From the NCBI GenBank assembly GCA_003260075.1, contig QLIY01000641.1, positions 31,851-95,850 of the forward strand: a stretch of DNA of 64,000 bases, written 5' to 3'. Below the pieces are notes generated by a model. It searched no databases and had not been told where the DNA came from. It saw only the letters and a program-made list of their open reading frames with translations. The DNA comes from Phallusia mammillata. Taxonomy: Eukaryota; Chordata; Ascidiacea; Phlebobranchia; Ascidiidae. The position numbers were made by a program, and so were the translations under genes. Below, one piece after another: positions 62,954 to 64,000 of this stretch (positions within the stretch are counted from its first letter, which is position 1; each line of letters starts with the position of its first letter).

Positions 62954-63829
62954 GTAAATATACTAAGTCTTGTTTACCTAAAAGTGTCAACACTCATTTT
63001 TGACAACCCCCACTCTTTCACTTAATGCAGGTGGTTAGATTCTAGTGCCATTGGACTTATTCCACCAGTGTCTACCCCCAGTTGTGTTATACTCACACTG
63101 CCCCTCACTCTCTAGTAAGCTGTCGCCTAATATTGTTTCAAAATACGATGTAGATTCAGTCCGTTTAGTCCAGGGGTGGGGAACCTTTTTGTTCATAAAG
63201 GCCACTCAACGTTTGATCTACACTTGTGTAGGCCGCATAGACTATTTCCTAGGCCTAGGACAGTGGTGTTCAAACTTTTTGAATTACGGAATGGTAGTTG
63301 TGTAATTTTCTCTTGCGGAGTCGTTGGAATTACGGTCCAATCTGAATAAACTTGCCACTACATTTCCACCTTCACTACAATATTCAGGATTTATTTCACT
63401 TGTAGATGCGCTTGTTTATGTATATCAGTGATCTAAGGGAAGCCTGTGACATCACAGACAAGTCTCAGACATTAGATTATGCGCAAACAATTGCTTTGTT
63501 TGTTACACAAGTAAGATTGTCATGAGATCTTGTCTTACAGAAATCGCTTTGTGAACCAATCTAAGGCAAACACCGCTGCTCTAGAACTTATCAAATAGTA
63601 ATGGGAGACAAAAAATCCCTACAAATTACATTTTCGTTGATTATTTTCGATGGGTGCAGCGTGCAATATCAAGNACTCACTCGGCGCAATTTCTTTGTGA
63701 TGTAACGAGAGGACGATTTGCCGAATGAGCAATTTTAACAACCATTAAGTTTAAAGTAACGTGTTACGGTGGGAAATAAAAGTAAAGCAATTCACGTTTT
63801 AAATATAGCCGACTATGTGGGGGGGGGGG
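62954..63829. other. TONSL intron or intergenic, with hAT fragments
   Basis: A left hAT end (CAGGGGTGGGGAACCTTTTT) at 63170 has no clear partner. A second element spans about 63261-63578 (cagtggtgttcaaac against caaacaccgctg, flanks gcctagga and ctctagaa, five of eight). N at 63674 and the G run 63819-63829 are assembly joints. Confidence 0.5.
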
Positions 63830-64000
63830 CAAAATCATCAGGCATCAAGCAGAAAATTTTTGAATCACTAAACCTTTGTGCCCAGGTAAATTTTCTGTGC
63901 TTAACTACAATATATTGGAATTTGTCACACTTGTTTATTATGGTTTCCATTTACAAATCAACTGTTTTCTTTTTGGTTTAGATTTACTTACTGTTGGAAA
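63830..64000 (+). pseudogene. Diverged partial copy of TONSL exons 5-6
   Basis: Codons for SSGIKQKIFESLNLCAQ end at a donor at 63885 and resume after an acceptor at 63981 with IYLLLE, as in 62740-62785 and 62845-62862, but the intron between is longer (96 against 59 bases) and largely different. The exon bases differ in few places. It is an alternative allele with a different intron, or a paralog; the window ends before this can be told. Confidence 0.6.

Overview
This is eukaryotic, animal DNA. Coding sequence is broken into short exons (about 50-780 bp) with GT-AG introns, and the genes are metazoan: receptor tyrosine kinases with fibronectin III and EGF domains, an NLR-like protein ending in ZU5/UPA domains, intelectin, a Ly6-type protein, a spongin/short-chain-collagen-like membrane protein, SELENBP1 and TONSL. 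Base composition is AT-rich, introns are compact and non-autonomous hAT elements are common. An invertebrate deuterostome, most likely an ascidian tunicate, fits best; the species is inferred, not shown.

Layout. 1.1-4.5 kb, minus: five exons of SELENBP1, incomplete at both ends. 4.5-12.1 kb: no gene seen; a diverged 1-kb duplication carrying a small MITE, and old mobile elements. 12.1-17.8 kb, plus: NLR-like gene (winged-helix/HD2-like region, leucine-rich repeats, ZU5-UPA), with no C-terminal effector domain found. 18.9-28.1 kb, minus: complete 15-exon receptor tyrosine kinase (about 799 aa). 29.5-31.8 kb, minus: complete 7-exon type II membrane protein with a spongin-like head. 33.7-46.0 kb, minus: paralogous receptor tyrosine kinase with the same exon phases, damaged by assembly breaks. 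48.9-51.3 kb: three tandem copies of a roughly 735-bp unit. 52.5-56.2 kb, minus: intelectin with duplicated 5' exons. 57.4-58.6 kb, plus: Ly6/three-finger protein with its last exon split. 59.4-63.0 kb, plus: N-terminal TPR exons of TONSL, running off the window.

Assembly quality matters here. About 45 runs of 8-88 G sit at points where the sequence jumps back and repeats, slightly altered, what came just before. They cut through exons and are absent from 16.2-32.4 kb, where the two clean gene models lie. They look like assembly joints between allelic or overlapping contigs, not biology. Single Ns at 53025 and 63674 mark two more joints.

The genes are not an operon. The themes are cell-surface signalling (the two tandem kinases), innate recognition (NLR-like protein, intelectin, perhaps Ly6 and the spongin-like receptor) and housekeeping (SELENBP1, TONSL). 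Gene models were built by matching splice sites and codon phase by eye; exon boundaries given are those where phase closes exactly.
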